51,365 nt of DNA from Lachnospiraceae bacterium (GCA_024403355.1 JAKSRW010000020.1:1-51365), one strand, 5' to 3'. Positions 28,971 to 37,666 are shown, numbered from the stretch's first letter. A program made the numbers and translations. Notes: generated from the letters alone by a model not told the origin.

Positions 28971-29063
28971 GCACAAGCCGAGAGTTCGGCATCGATTGTA
29001 TGAAGAATTACCGCAAAAGGCGGTGCATGATACAGAAGCTGTTAGTAAGGAATGGTGACTTAT

Positions 29064-30218
29064 ATGGATTCCAGCATTACATTATCCTACGGCTGTCGCA
29101 CAACCGACACCAGGATTTCAAATAAGTTCATAGATAATTATATGGCAGAGGCCAGAGGAAGCGACGTCAAGGTTTATATTTACCTGCTCCGCTGCTTCCA
29201 GGACCCCACCCTGTCTGTCAATATCAGCGCCATGGCTGAAGCACTTGACGAGACCGAGAAGGACATCCGCACTGCGCTCAAATACTGGGACAGTAAGCAG
29301 ATTATTTCGGTCACCTGTGCCCGTAACGGCAGAATCACAAATATTCTGATCCGCGACCTCGACCTCGACGAAAACGGCGAGGACATTGAAGATGAGGAGG
29401 ATATCAGCGTCGATACGGCTGTAATCTCCGTTGAGAAAAAAGCTTCAAAGACTTCCCAAAAAGAGGCTCCCGCAGAATATGCCAAGGACAGTACAAAGAC
29501 AAGCAGCCCCAAGCCCGCTGCCGCTGAAAAGAAGGAGATTGAGCGCCCCAACTATTCTTCAGAGATGATTTCAGGCTTCAGGAACGAATATCCCGATTTC
29601 GACAATCTTCTCGATTATATTGAGACCGCGCTTGAAAAAACACTCACTCATCGTGATTTGCAGACTCCTTCATTTATTTTTGAATCGCTTGATTTTCCCG
29701 CCGAGCTTATTAAATTCCTTTACAGCCATTGCGTAAGTCTCGGTAAAAAGTCAAATGCCTATATTGAAAAAGTTGCCCGTGAATGGCATAATGCAGGTGT
29801 CAGAACAGTAGATGATGCCAAGCGCCAGATTGAGGAATTTTCAAACAAATACGCCGCTGTAAAGGCCGCCTTCGGCATCAAGCGCAGCTTCGGCGAGGCA
29901 GAGCTTAATTTCCTGCGCCGCTGGTATGACGAGCTGAAGATGCCCGAGGATCTCATAAGAGAAGCCTGCAGCAGAACAATGCTCAGCATTTCAAAGCCCA
30001 GCTTCGAATATGCCGATTCGATTCTTTCAAAATGGTACGAGGCAGGCTACAAGACAAGAGCAGAAATCAGCAATGCCGCAAATGAGCGCAAGGCTGCCGC
30101 AGCTGCTTCAAAGAAGCAGTCCGTAAGCCCCCAGCTTCAGTTTGCACAGCGCAGCTATTCGCAGGAAGATTTCGATGAAATAGAGCGCCAGAAGCTCGGA
30201 ATAGTAAAAAAACAGTAA
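29064..30218 (+). CDS. DnaD-domain replication initiation protein
   Basis: 384 residues from the ATG at 29064, preceded by AAGGAATGGTGA; ATG 29052 lies too close to that site. An N-terminal winged-helix DnaD-like domain (about 1-100: KVYIYLLRCFQDPTLSVNISAMAEALDETEKDI split by linkers), an acidic and Lys/Ala/Pro-rich linker (about 105-155), then two copies of the DnaD C-terminal helical domain, each with the Y-x3-I-x3-W signature: YIEKVAREWHNAG and YADSILSKWYEAG. DnaD/DnaB proteins of Firmicutes remodel origin DNA and help load the replicative helicase. The helicase-loader gene follows by 45 bp, which supports this role. Confidence 0.9.
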   Translation: MDSSITLSYGCRTTDTRISNKFIDNYMAEARGSDVKVYIYLLRCFQDPTLSVNISAMAEALDETEKDIRTALKYWDSKQIISVTCARNGRITNILIRDLDLDENGEDIEDEEDISVDTAVISVEKKASKTSQKEAPAEYAKDSTKTSSPKPAAAEKKEIERPNYSSEMISGFRNEYPDFDNLLDYIETALEKTLTHRDLQTPSFIFESLDFPAELIKFLYSHCVSLGKKSNAYIEKVAREWHNAGVRTVDDAKRQIEEFSNKYAAVKAAFGIKRSFGEAELNFLRRWYDELKMPEDLIREACSRTMLSISKPSFEYADSILSKWYEAGYKTRAEISNAANERKAAAAASKKQSVSPQLQFAQRSYSQEDFDEIERQKLGIVKKQ

Positions 30219-30263
30219 TTTATTCTGCAGGCTTTGCATGCAGAGAAAGGTAGCAGCATATTT

Positions 30264-31280
30264 ATGGCCTTAGATAAAAGACAGTTTGATATGATGCGGG
30301 ATATGTACGACGACCGCCGTTATCAGTCACAGCGCGAGCTTGACAGGAAAACAGAAGAAATATATGCGGCTATTCCTGCTATCAGGGAGCTGGATTTAAG
30401 GATTCCCGATGAGGCTACCAAGGCCGGTCTGGCTGCCATCAGAGGCGATAACAGTCTTCTTGAAACACTCGATGCCAGAATCGCTAAGCTTTCGGAAGAA
30501 AAGAGGACTCTTCTTCGCGTATCAGGCTATCCGGAGGATTATCTTGATTTAAAGTATGTATGCGACAAATGCCGGGACACAGGCTTTATTGAGAAAACAG
30601 ACCCCGCCACAGGCTCTCTTGTAAAAGAACGCTGCAGCTGCTATAATGAGGCTCTTACAAAGCTTCTCTTCAAGGATTCGAACCTTAACAGCATCATCGA
30701 GCAGGAGAATTTCGATACTCTCCGGCTTGATCTTTACTCAAATAATCCTGAGGACACTGACAAAGGGCTTCAGCTTACACCCTACGAGAATATGCTGCAG
30801 GTCGTTCAGAAGCTCAAGGAATTTACCGCGAATTTTGACAATGAATTTAACAATATATTAATATACGGCGGCACCGGCCTCGGAAAAACTTTTCTTTCCA
30901 ATGCGCTGGCCAAGGCCATACTTGAAAGCGGACATTATGTGTTATATTTCACCACCTGTTCGCTTATTGATATGCTCGCCAAGTACAATTTCAACTATGA
31001 CGAGTACGAAAAGAGTGAGGACTGCAGACACGACAGTCTTTACACCTGTGATTTACTCATTATCGATGATTTAGGCACTGAAATGACCAATTCCTTTGTT
31101 CTTTCAGAGCTCTACAATATTATTAACGAGAGAATTCTTCACAAGCGTTCTACCGTTATTTCAACAAATCTTACCATCGGTCAGCTCAGTGACCGCTATG
31201 GTGAGCGTGTATTTTCACGTTTCCGCAAGGATTATACCTTTGTAAAACTTATCGGCCGCGATCTCAGAGCCATTCTCTGA
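30264..31280 (+). CDS. DnaI/DnaC-like helicase loader ATPase
   Basis: 338 residues from the ATG at 30264, with GAGAAAGG upstream. The N-terminal part ends in a four-cysteine zinc site, CDKCRDTG at about 99 and RCSC at about 122, as in Bacillus DnaI. The C-terminal AAA+ domain has Walker A GGTGLGKTFLSNALA at about 201, Walker B LLIIDDLGTE, a sensor-type STNLT segment and an arginine finger region RYGERVFSRFRKD. It delivers the replicative helicase to the origin and binds ATP and ssDNA. IstB-type transposition helpers share the fold, but the zinc site and the DnaD neighbour favour replication. Confidence 0.92.
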   Translation: MALDKRQFDMMRDMYDDRRYQSQRELDRKTEEIYAAIPAIRELDLRIPDEATKAGLAAIRGDNSLLETLDARIAKLSEEKRTLLRVSGYPEDYLDLKYVCDKCRDTGFIEKTDPATGSLVKERCSCYNEALTKLLFKDSNLNSIIEQENFDTLRLDLYSNNPEDTDKGLQLTPYENMLQVVQKLKEFTANFDNEFNNILIYGGTGLGKTFLSNALAKAILESGHYVLYFTTCSLIDMLAKYNFNYDEYEKSEDCRHDSLYTCDLLIIDDLGTEMTNSFVLSELYNIINERILHKRSTVISTNLTIGQLSDRYGERVFSRFRKDYTFVKLIGRDLRAIL

Positions 31281-31316
31281 TACGGTCGTTAATATGTAAA
31301 AAACCAGGAGGTCTGT

Positions 31317-32492
31317 ATGTCACAGCAAATTGAGTTTTTAGAATCTATTCCCGTAGGCAAGCTCGGCATTATCGCACTGAAAAGCTGTACCGAAATGGGT
31401 CAGAAGGTTAACGATCATCTTGTTAACTGGCGCGACCAGAGAGATAACGAGCACACTTCCACAATCGCTTTTTCAGGATACCAGCGTGACCATTTCCTGA
31501 TTAAGTCAAATTGCCCCCGTTTTGGTACCGGTGAAGGCAAGGGTGTCATCGGCGAATCAGTAAGAGGCTATGACCTCTACATTATGGTAGATGTTACAAA
31601 TTACAGTCTGGAATACAAGGTTTGCGGTCATATGAACCATATGTCACCGGATGACCACTTCCAGGATTTAAAGAGAGTTATCGCAGCCGTAGGCGGTAAA
31701 GCAAGACGTATCACGGTTATTATGCCTTACCTCTACGAGAGCCGCCAGCATAAGCGCACCACACGTGAGTCACTTGACTGCGCACTTGCACTCGAGGAGC
31801 TCTACAATATGGGCGTTGAGAGCATCATCACCTTCGATGCTCATGATCCCAGAGTTCAGAACGCTATTCCTCTTAAGACTTTTGAGACTATTAAGCCTAC
31901 CTATCAGTTTATCAAGGCTCTGTTAAAGAATGTTCCCGATATTCAGTTCAGGCCTGATAAGATGATGATGATCAGCCCTGACGAGGGTGCTATGGAGCGT
32001 GCAATTTATTTTGCTAATGTTCTCGGTCTTGATATGGGTCTCTTCTACAAGCGCCGCGATTTTACAAAGATTGTTAACGGACGTAACCCTATCGTAGCTC
32101 ATGAGTACCTTGGTTCGGACCTTGAGGGCAAGGATTGTATCATTATCGATGATATGATTTCTTCCGGCGACAGTATGCTCGAGGTTGCCCAGGAAACCAG
32201 AAGACGCGGTGCCGGCAGAATTTTCGTATGTTCTACCTTCGGTCTCTTTACAGAGGGTCTTGACCGTTTTGATAAGGCTTATGAGGAGGGACTCATCTAC
32301 CGTGTTGTTACTACCAACCTGATTTATCAGACTCCCGAGCTGCTTAAGCGCGAGTGGTACATCAGTGCCGATATGAGCAAGTACATGGCTCTTATCATCG
32401 ATACTCTCAACCATGACCACTCAATCAGCGAGTTCCTTGATCCTACAGACAGAATCCACAAAATCATGGAGAAGTACAACCAGACCACATAA
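31317..32492 (+). CDS. prs: Ribose-phosphate pyrophosphokinase
   Basis: 391 residues, longer than the usual 310-320 but typical of a Clostridial branch. It makes PRPP from ribose-5-phosphate and ATP for nucleotide, His and Trp synthesis. The PRPP-binding loop is CIIIDDMISSGDSM at about 273-286. MPYLYESRQHKRTTRESL contains the ATP-binding flexible-loop residues, and ITFDAHDPRVQNAIP matches the catalytic His region. An N-terminal extension (GKLGIIALKSCTEMGQKV) replaces the standard start. GGAGGTCT precedes the ATG. It is 36 bp behind the loader gene and ends at a strong terminator that is itself part of the large palindrome. Confidence 0.95.
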   Translation: MSQQIEFLESIPVGKLGIIALKSCTEMGQKVNDHLVNWRDQRDNEHTSTIAFSGYQRDHFLIKSNCPRFGTGEGKGVIGESVRGYDLYIMVDVTNYSLEYKVCGHMNHMSPDDHFQDLKRVIAAVGGKARRITVIMPYLYESRQHKRTTRESLDCALALEELYNMGVESIITFDAHDPRVQNAIPLKTFETIKPTYQFIKALLKNVPDIQFRPDKMMMISPDEGAMERAIYFANVLGLDMGLFYKRRDFTKIVNGRNPIVAHEYLGSDLEGKDCIIIDDMISSGDSMLEVAQETRRRGAGRIFVCSTFGLFTEGLDRFDKAYEEGLIYRVVTTNLIYQTPELLKREWYISADMSKYMALIIDTLNHDHSISEFLDPTDRIHKIMEKYNQTT

Positions 32493-32496
32493 AATT

Positions 32497-32882
32497 ATTT
32501 CCCGGTCCTTAATCGGCCGCATTATGTCGAGAGCCATGATGCGGCCGTTTTTATATAATGCCGGCTGTCCGCTACAGCGTCCTCAGCGAACTTGGTTTCG
32601 ACCTGCGGTTTACTAACAGCCACAGCCACGTTGTATCTATGTCCTACGCCTTGAGTCGGCCATCCATGGCCTCCTTCCCGGCGCGCCGTCCCTCCATGGA
32701 CGGCTTGACGGACATAGGTCTTTTTAAACGCGTCTGTGGCTGTAAGAAAACCAAGGCAGGTCTCAAATGTCCGCTGAAGATGTTGTAGCGTCAGCCGGCT
32801 TTTCCAAGTGCACGACGCATCATTGCAACAACCATAGTCGGCCTTATGATTTCGAACCTTCGCCACGCCCGAGCCGGGAAAT
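32497..32882. repeat. 386-bp imperfect palindrome (MITE-like or structured RNA)
   Basis: The ends are ATTTCCCGG (32497-32505) and CCGGGAAAT (32874-32882). Inside, left and right arms match as inverted repeats in order: ATGATGCG, GCCGGCTG, CGCTAC, TC(C/T)TCAGCG, GACCTGC, ACAGCCACAG, CTATGTCC and TCCATGG, meeting at a GC-rich apex around GGCGCGCC (32680-32689). I estimate about 70% arm identity. The right arm has an extra 25-30 nt near its outer end. The element is richer in G+C than the neighbouring AT-rich spacer and contains the prs terminator as part of its left arm. Overlapping frames on both strands (76 and 114 codons) look like by-products. The rest of the gap (32883-33034) is AT-rich with no feature. 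Confidence 0.8.
32514..32552 (+). terminator. Terminator of prs
   Basis: CGGCCGCAT pairs with ATGCGGCCG and is followed by TTTTT, 21 bp after the prs stop. Confidence 0.88.
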
Positions 32883-33034
32883 CATTTATTGGCTACGTCG
32901 GAATTATGCAGACAAATTGCGAAGATGATTGCAAATAATCTCATCTTGATAATTTATTTATGAACTTATTATATTATCTATATTGTTAGTGCATTTTTCC
33001 ATTTCCGACTTCGATATTAACTACGGACCGGGTA

Positions 33035-35524
33035 TTATCTTTTTTCGAGGACCACTGCCCCCAGTGCGTCATACAGCTTCCACTCTCCGGGTTCAAAGTA
33101 ATGGGCCGGATAACCGTCAGGCTCCACATAGTAGCGTTCTCCACGATAATTATAGTAGTAGCGATTACCGTCATCATCGTAATATGCAGGCTTTCCTTCG
33201 AAGTCATATGAGACGTCCTCGTCCTTACCATCATGTAAAACTATTATGCTTCCGTCTTCGCCATAGAAAAGGATATTTAATCCGTCCCACGCCCGGTCAG
33301 GTGTGAGCTTTTCCGTATCAGTATTTAAACCGGTCGGAGGCAGATTCGGGTCTCCATCCCCGTCCATATCTTCCATGTCGTCCGGTATTCCATCCCCATC
33401 CATGTCTTCCATGTCGTCCGGCATTCCATCCCCATCCATGTCTTCCATGTCGTCCGGGATTCCGTCTCCGTCTGCATCTTCCTCATCGTCCGGAATTCCG
33501 TTTCCGTCCGTATCGACAGGCTTTGGTCTGGGGTCTATGAAGGGCTCAAAATCTGCATTGGGCAGGCCCTTATGGATTTTATTCATGTAATCCTGCCAGA
33601 TATGACCCGGATAGGTATTGCCCATCAGGTCCTCCAGCTTGCGGGGATAGTCGCAGCCGACCCAGATTCCGCTGGTGTAGTATTTTGTGTAGCCTACAAA
33701 CCAGCCGTCCTTCTGGTCATTGGTTGTACCTGTTTTTCCTGCGGATATCATATTGTCAAGCGCAAGACGCCTTCCGGTACCGGTGGTCATAACGGTTTTT
33801 AAGACATCAGTCATCATCAGTGCCGCGTTTTTCTGGTAAATGCGGGTCTCGCCGGCAGTGCACTTAGCTCCGTTTGCCGCAAGTGTATTGCCCGAAAGGG
33901 CCAGATTCGCAGCACGCGAGCTTTTGTCCGTATTATCTATTATTGCAGTTCCATCCGCATTTGTTATTCGCATAATGCAGGTGGGCGTTCTAAAGCTTCC
34001 GCCGTTTGCCAGTGCTGCGTATGCGGAGGTCATCTCCAGGGCAGTCGCGCCGTAAGTAAGTCCTCCCAAAGATGCTGCCGGAACATAGTCCCTCTTAACC
34101 AGATGTGAGAAGCCCATACGCTTCAGATATCCCAGTCCAACAGCGGGTGTAAGCTCCTCAAAAAGCTTCCAGGCTATAGTATTTTTCGACACCGCAACCG
34201 CATATCGAAGCTCAATCTCGCCCGAGTATACACTGCTGGAATTCCTCGGGCCGCCGTCAAATTTTTCGTCCAGAACGATAGTGTCCGGATAATAGCCGTT
34301 CTCAAATACTGGTGTGTATACTGCCAGCGGCTTTATCGAGCTGCCCGGCTGTCTGGGACTCTGAAAGGCCCTGTTCAGCGTATAACCGTTAAATTCCTGG
34401 CCTCTTCCGCCGATTATAGCCACTACAAAGCCTGTCTCATTGTCAATGCACACACCCGAAGCCTGAAGCTCGTAAATTCCGGCTTCATTTACCGTCTTAA
34501 AGTCCGCCAGCTGTTCGTTTATCGATTCCTGCAGCATGGTCTGCTTCTCGCGGTTCAGCGAAGTGTATATTCGATATCCCTTTGTGTAAAGACTGCGTTT
34601 AAGCCTGTGATATTCCTCATCGTATATATCCTCGTAGCTGTCGCGGTCCTCCTCATCATAGAAATCAGTTCGCAGTGTAAAGCCCTCTGCGTTCATCATC
34701 GCACGCACCGCACAGTAATAGGTGAAGGTTTCCGCATAATCCTGACGTTCGAATCCACCCTCTGTCAGCAGCGGCTTCTCCTGCAGTGCATCATTATATT
34801 CATTACCTGAAATATAGCCATTCTCGCGCATCTGCTTAAGTACACTGTTGCGGCGCTCCATGGCATTATCAAAACGTTTGCGGGGATTATAATCTGAAGG
34901 GCTGTTGGGAATACCGCACAAAAATGCAGCCTCGGAAAGTGTCAGCTCATCCACACTCTTTCCAAGATAGCCTTCAGATGCGGCCTGAATTCCGTAATAG
35001 CCGTTTGCAAAATAGACATTGTTTATATAAAATTCCAGAATTTTTTCTTTGGAATAAATCTTTTCCAGCTCTGCCGCAAGAAATATTTCCGTAACCTTAC
35101 GCTCGACAGTCTTCTCATTTGTCAGAAATATAGTTCGTGCCAGCTGCTGCGTGATGGTACTGCCGCCCTGCGTCACACGGCCCTCGTTTTTCAGATAAGC
35201 CTGCGCCGCACGGATAATCGCATATATATCATAGCCCGGATGTTCAAAAAACTTTCTGTCCTCCGTAGCCAGGAAGGCATTCACCACGCTCTTCGGAATG
35301 GCCTCATAGGGCAGATAATAAACATCCTTCTCGCCCTTAAGCACAGACATCACCGTACCGTCCTGATAATAGCAGACGGAAGTTTCTGTTGCCCTGAACA
35401 TACTCTCATCCGACTGCAGCACCATCATATGCGCCCTGTCCTTCAAAGCAACCAGGTCCTTTCCGTATTTGGAATAGAACCATATACCGGTCACAGCCAG
35501 TGCCAGCAGGATTACAAGCAGCAA
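33035..35524 (-). CDS. Class A penicillin-binding protein with C-terminal Asp-rich repeats
   Basis: At least 829 residues. One N-terminal membrane helix; glycosyltransferase-51 domain with catalytic Glu in ATEDRKFFEHPG and GGSTITQQLARTIFL; transpeptidase with PGSSIKPLAVY (nucleophile Ser), SKNTIAW and SAGKTGTTND. It polymerises and crosslinks peptidoglycan outside the membrane. After the transpeptidase domain come four 12-residue D-x-DGDG-x-PDD-x-E units, a calcium-binding type-3 thrombospondin pattern, then a Tyr/Gly-rich tail (YYDDDGNRYYYNYRGERYY). Start problem: the TTG at 35524 gives a protein without the basic N-terminus, yet the frame stays open upstream and encodes KRSIKRIILRV, with no ATG, GTG or TTG before an in-frame stop; ACG at 35602 is the best-placed codon, 6 nt after the araC-type stop. 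Confidence 0.93.
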   Translation of the reverse strand: MLLVILLALAVTGIWFYSKYGKDLVALKDRAHMMVLQSDESMFRATETSVCYYQDGTVMSVLKGEKDVYYLPYEAIPKSVVNAFLATEDRKFFEHPGYDIYAIIRAAQAYLKNEGRVTQGGSTITQQLARTIFLTNEKTVERKVTEIFLAAELEKIYSKEKILEFYINNVYFANGYYGIQAASEGYLGKSVDELTLSEAAFLCGIPNSPSDYNPRKRFDNAMERRNSVLKQMRENGYISGNEYNDALQEKPLLTEGGFERQDYAETFTYYCAVRAMMNAEGFTLRTDFYDEEDRDSYEDIYDEEYHRLKRSLYTKGYRIYTSLNREKQTMLQESINEQLADFKTVNEAGIYELQASGVCIDNETGFVVAIIGGRGQEFNGYTLNRAFQSPRQPGSSIKPLAVYTPVFENGYYPDTIVLDEKFDGGPRNSSSVYSGEIELRYAVAVSKNTIAWKLFEELTPAVGLGYLKRMGFSHLVKRDYVPAASLGGLTYGATALEMTSAYAALANGGSFRTPTCIMRITNADGTAIIDNTDKSSRAANLALSGNTLAANGAKCTAGETRIYQKNAALMMTDVLKTVMTTGTGRRLALDNMISAGKTGTTNDQKDGWFVGYTKYYTSGIWVGCDYPRKLEDLMGNTYPGHIWQDYMNKIHKGLPNADFEPFIDPRPKPVDTDGNGIPDDEEDADGDGIPDDMEDMDGDGMPDDMEDMDGDGIPDDMEDMDGDGDPNLPPTGLNTDTEKLTPDRAWDGLNILFYGEDGSIIVLHDGKDEDVSYDFEGKPAYYDDDGNRYYYNYRGERYYVEPDGYPAHYFEPGEWKLYDALGAVVLEKR
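33354..33515 (-). repeat. 36-bp coding tandem repeat (4.5 copies) in the PBP gene
   Basis: Units start at 33354, 33390, 33426, 33462 and 33498 and encode DMDGDGIPDDME variants. The first three units differ at only a few bases, so the tract is young enough to vary in copy number. Confidence 0.9.
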
Positions 35525-35608
35525 AATAAGGATTACCCTGAGGATAATCCTTTTTATGCTTCGTTTATTCGATTTGTCTGTAGCCTTATGACTCTTCCGC
35601 GTATTTTA

Positions 35609-36448
35609 TCAATCCTTTTTACAGCCCGAAGGTGAAATTCCAAATCTCTTCTTGAAAAGCTTGCTGAAATGGTATGCATCATCATAGCCTACTCTGTCAG
35701 CAACCTCCTTGATGCTCAGCTCAGGAGACTCCTCAAGCAGCTCCTTAGCCTTATCCAGACGGATATTAATCAGATATCTGATAGGTGTATCACCTGTAAC
35801 CATCTTGAAAATCTTTGAAATATAGAAGGGACTTACGTACATAGTCTCTGAAATAAGCTCCAGAGAAATTTTGTCCATATAATGTTCCTCAAAATAGAGA
35901 ATAATCTCTTCTACAATCTTATTCTTATTGATTGATTCGAATGCCACATGTCCGCCGGGAGCTCCGGGAATCTGCTCGTCACGAATGATATTCAGCATAT
36001 ACTGTACCATATATGACTGCATCATGTAATAACGTCCAACCTTGAATTCATCGCTTTCCGCGCACATGGATGTACAGATTCTCATAAGCTTCTGTCTAAG
36101 GTCCGCACCCGTTCTGTAAAGGGGAACCGACGTAAGCTCTATCGAATTGGGCTTCATACCTTCAAGACAGAAATCCGAAGCCGCCACAAAGAACTCATAT
36201 GTAGGTGTGGTCAGATCCTCAATAAAGGCCTGATGATAACAGCCCGGATTAAATATCAGAAGGTCTCCCTCCTGAACATCGTACATCTTTCCGTCAATCT
36301 TGTATCGTCCTTTTCCGGACATGATAAATGCCAGCTCCAAATGGTCATGGCAATGATATCTGTCCTCATCCTGCGTCCTGATTCCCTTCCAGGTATACAG
36401 AAAAGTAGGATTAAACCCCTGTGTTATAACACTGTCTGTTTTCTGCAT
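35609..36448 (-). CDS. AraC-family transcriptional regulator with cupin sensor domain
   Basis: 279 residues. An N-terminal AraC-binding cupin (about 10-150: CHDHLELAFIMSGKGRYKIDG, DLLIFNPGCYHQ) for a small ligand, usually a sugar, and a C-terminal double helix-turn-helix (about 180-275) with LISETMYVSPFYISKIFKMVTG and IKEVADRVGYDDAYHFSKLFK. The stop (35609-35611) is directly followed by the N-terminal coding region of the PBP, so the two are probably one transcript. The regulated sugar genes cannot be identified. A perfect 14-bp palindrome lies 11 bp upstream of its start. Confidence 0.92.
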   Translation of the reverse strand: MQKTDSVITQGFNPTFLYTWKGIRTQDEDRYHCHDHLELAFIMSGKGRYKIDGKMYDVQEGDLLIFNPGCYHQAFIEDLTTPTYEFFVAASDFCLEGMKPNSIELTSVPLYRTGADLRQKLMRICTSMCAESDEFKVGRYYMMQSYMVQYMLNIIRDEQIPGAPGGHVAFESINKNKIVEEIILYFEEHYMDKISLELISETMYVSPFYISKIFKMVTGDTPIRYLINIRLDKAKELLEESPELSIKEVADRVGYDDAYHFSKLFKKRFGISPSGCKKD

Positions 36449-36459
36449 TTACTCTACCC

Positions 36460-36473
36460 TGCGCCTAGGCGCA
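36460..36473. promoter_or_regulatory. Perfect 14-bp palindrome upstream of the AraC-family gene
   Basis: TGCGCCTAGGCGCA ends 11 bp before the start codon and lies between GGAAGG and GGGTAGAG. It could be an operator or a hairpin masking the ribosome binding site. The rest of the 36449-36769 gap holds repeat copy B and a GCAGTTC direct repeat, but no gene. Confidence 0.45.
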
Positions 36474-36535
36474 TCCTTCCATAAATTAACCCTAATCATA
36501 AATTTTGTGCGAAATTCTTCGCAGTTCATCGCAGT

Positions 36536-36617
36536 TCAAAACTCATAACCGCTTCGCTTGTTACTCGTTAAAAGACGGCTGCTTTGCAGCCATTCGATAC
36601 GGGATTGTCCCCCGCGC
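36536..36617 (+). repeat. Dispersed multi-hairpin intergenic repeat, copy B
   Basis: ACTCATAACCGCTTCGCTTG-TTACTCGTT, then GGCTGCTTTGCAGCC (stem GGCTGC/GCAGCC), then GATACGGGATTGTCCCCCG. The order of the three hairpins is the same as in copy C; changes in the first stem are partly compensated (AAC/GTT in place of GAC/GTC). Confidence 0.7.
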
Positions 36618-36769
36618 CGAATAAGGCTTGTACCCATCGCCCAAAGGCAACGAGCTATCCGTTTTCTTTTATATACCTGCTTTATACAGTATATCATTAT
36701 TTTTAAATTTGAGCAACATTTTATATGATAATGCTCATTATTTTTCACAAATTAACCATTTACGGCAAA

Positions 36770-37369
36770 TTATCTTTTATTCAGCTTCAGTCCGAATACG
36801 GCACCGATTACACCGCCCGCAATATGTGTCAGCTGTGATACCGAATCAGGCTGCATACCCTGGTAAATCTGCTGTCCCAGATAGAGTACCGCTACCAGAA
36901 TGAAGGTCAGCGGAATCTCGCGGTCTCGAAAGCCTGTGATTGATGAAAGCATGATAAATGCAAATACAATACCGCTGGCTCCCAGAAGTGCTGTTCCGGG
37001 GAAGAGCAGGAAATGAATCAGGCCCGTTACAACTGCGGTGGTGGCCATCATCAGAATAATCCATTTCGAGCCGTAGCGCTCCTCTACAAGAGGTCCGATA
37101 ACAAGTATCAGCATCAAATTATTCACAAGATGGAATATGTCCGCATGACCGAGTACATGGCCGAAAAAGCGCACATAGGTCAAAGGATTTGCAAGTGATG
37201 AGCGATATACACTGAAAAAGAGCTCGTCAGTCTTACCTCCGGTTATCCAGCCTATGAACAGTACAATCGCACAGAGCATTGCAAAGGTCAATATTACCGG
37301 CGAATTAAGAACAATTTTAAATCTTCTTGAGCTCGAGCCTGCGCCCGAACGTGAAACAGGTCTTGCCAT
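36770..37369 (-). CDS. Rhomboid family intramembrane serine protease
   Basis: 199 residues from the ATG at 37369; an ATG at 37381 lies only one base after AAAGG. Six membrane helices. Catalytic residues: Ser in LLGASGIVFAF and His in LTHIAGGVIGAVFG. The HLVNN motif in helix 2 (DIFHLVNNLMLIL) supports the oxyanion site. A basic, Ser/Arg-rich N-terminus is cytoplasmic. It cleaves membrane proteins within or near the bilayer; substrates are unknown. It has its own promoter, which resembles that of the MarR gene at 48802-48843. Confidence 0.93.
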   Translation of the reverse strand: MARPVSRSGAGSSSRRFKIVLNSPVILTFAMLCAIVLFIGWITGGKTDELFFSVYRSSLANPLTYVRFFGHVLGHADIFHLVNNLMLILVIGPLVEERYGSKWIILMMATTAVVTGLIHFLLFPGTALLGASGIVFAFIMLSSITGFRDREIPLTFILVAVLYLGQQIYQGMQPDSVSQLTHIAGGVIGAVFGLKLNKR

Positions 37370-37408
37370 ATTAATAACCATGCCTTTCTATTTGCAGCGC
37401 ATACTTTC

Positions 37409-37455
37409 ATTCAGATGCTTTTACTGAATTATGCAGCTGCAAATTTGTATCTGAA
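37409..37455 (-). promoter_or_regulatory. Rhomboid promoter with MarR-like operator
   Basis: Minus-strand TTCAGA (37450-37455), 16-bp spacer, CATAAT (37428-37433). Immediately downstream is an inverted pair ATTCAG (37409-37414) / CTGAAT (37424-37429). Spacing and flanking sequence match the marR promoter, including CAAATTT in the spacer, GAATGAAAG and AAAGGCATGGTNATTAA at the start codon. Confidence 0.6.
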
Positions 37456-37578
37456 AAATTAATTTCACACTATTTTCTTTCCGGATTAATCCACATTTAT
37501 GCTTTTAAGCAGTTATCCTGCCGACAGCTTAACCGGGTGAACAAATAAAGTATAACACTATTTTTTGAATTGCACAAT

Positions 37579-37620
37579 AAAAAAAGACCATCGCCTCACA
37601 CCATGTATGAAGCAATGGCC
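37579..37620 (-). terminator. Terminator of sugar importer 2 operon
   Basis: On the minus strand GGCCATTGCTTC pairs with GAGGCGATGGTC (with G-T pairs) and is followed by seven T. It lies 47 bp after the last permease. Confidence 0.85.
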
Positions 37621-37666
37621 TCAATTTTCATTTCATCTCATAAGAGACATATTGCATTACAGGAAA

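Noticed and set aside
30264..31280. IstB-type transposition helper
   Set aside because: No IstA-like transposase is adjacent, the four-cysteine zinc site matches DnaI, and a DnaD-domain gene precedes it.
32549..32810. 6S RNA or another known long-hairpin RNA
   Set aside because: The stem is longer than 6S RNA, lacks an evident central bubble, and the outer arms continue well past it.
32522..32866. Open frames of 114 codons (minus) and 76 codons (plus) inside the large palindrome
   Set aside because: They overlap each other and arise from the GC-rich inverted arms; no ribosome binding site and no recognisable protein features.
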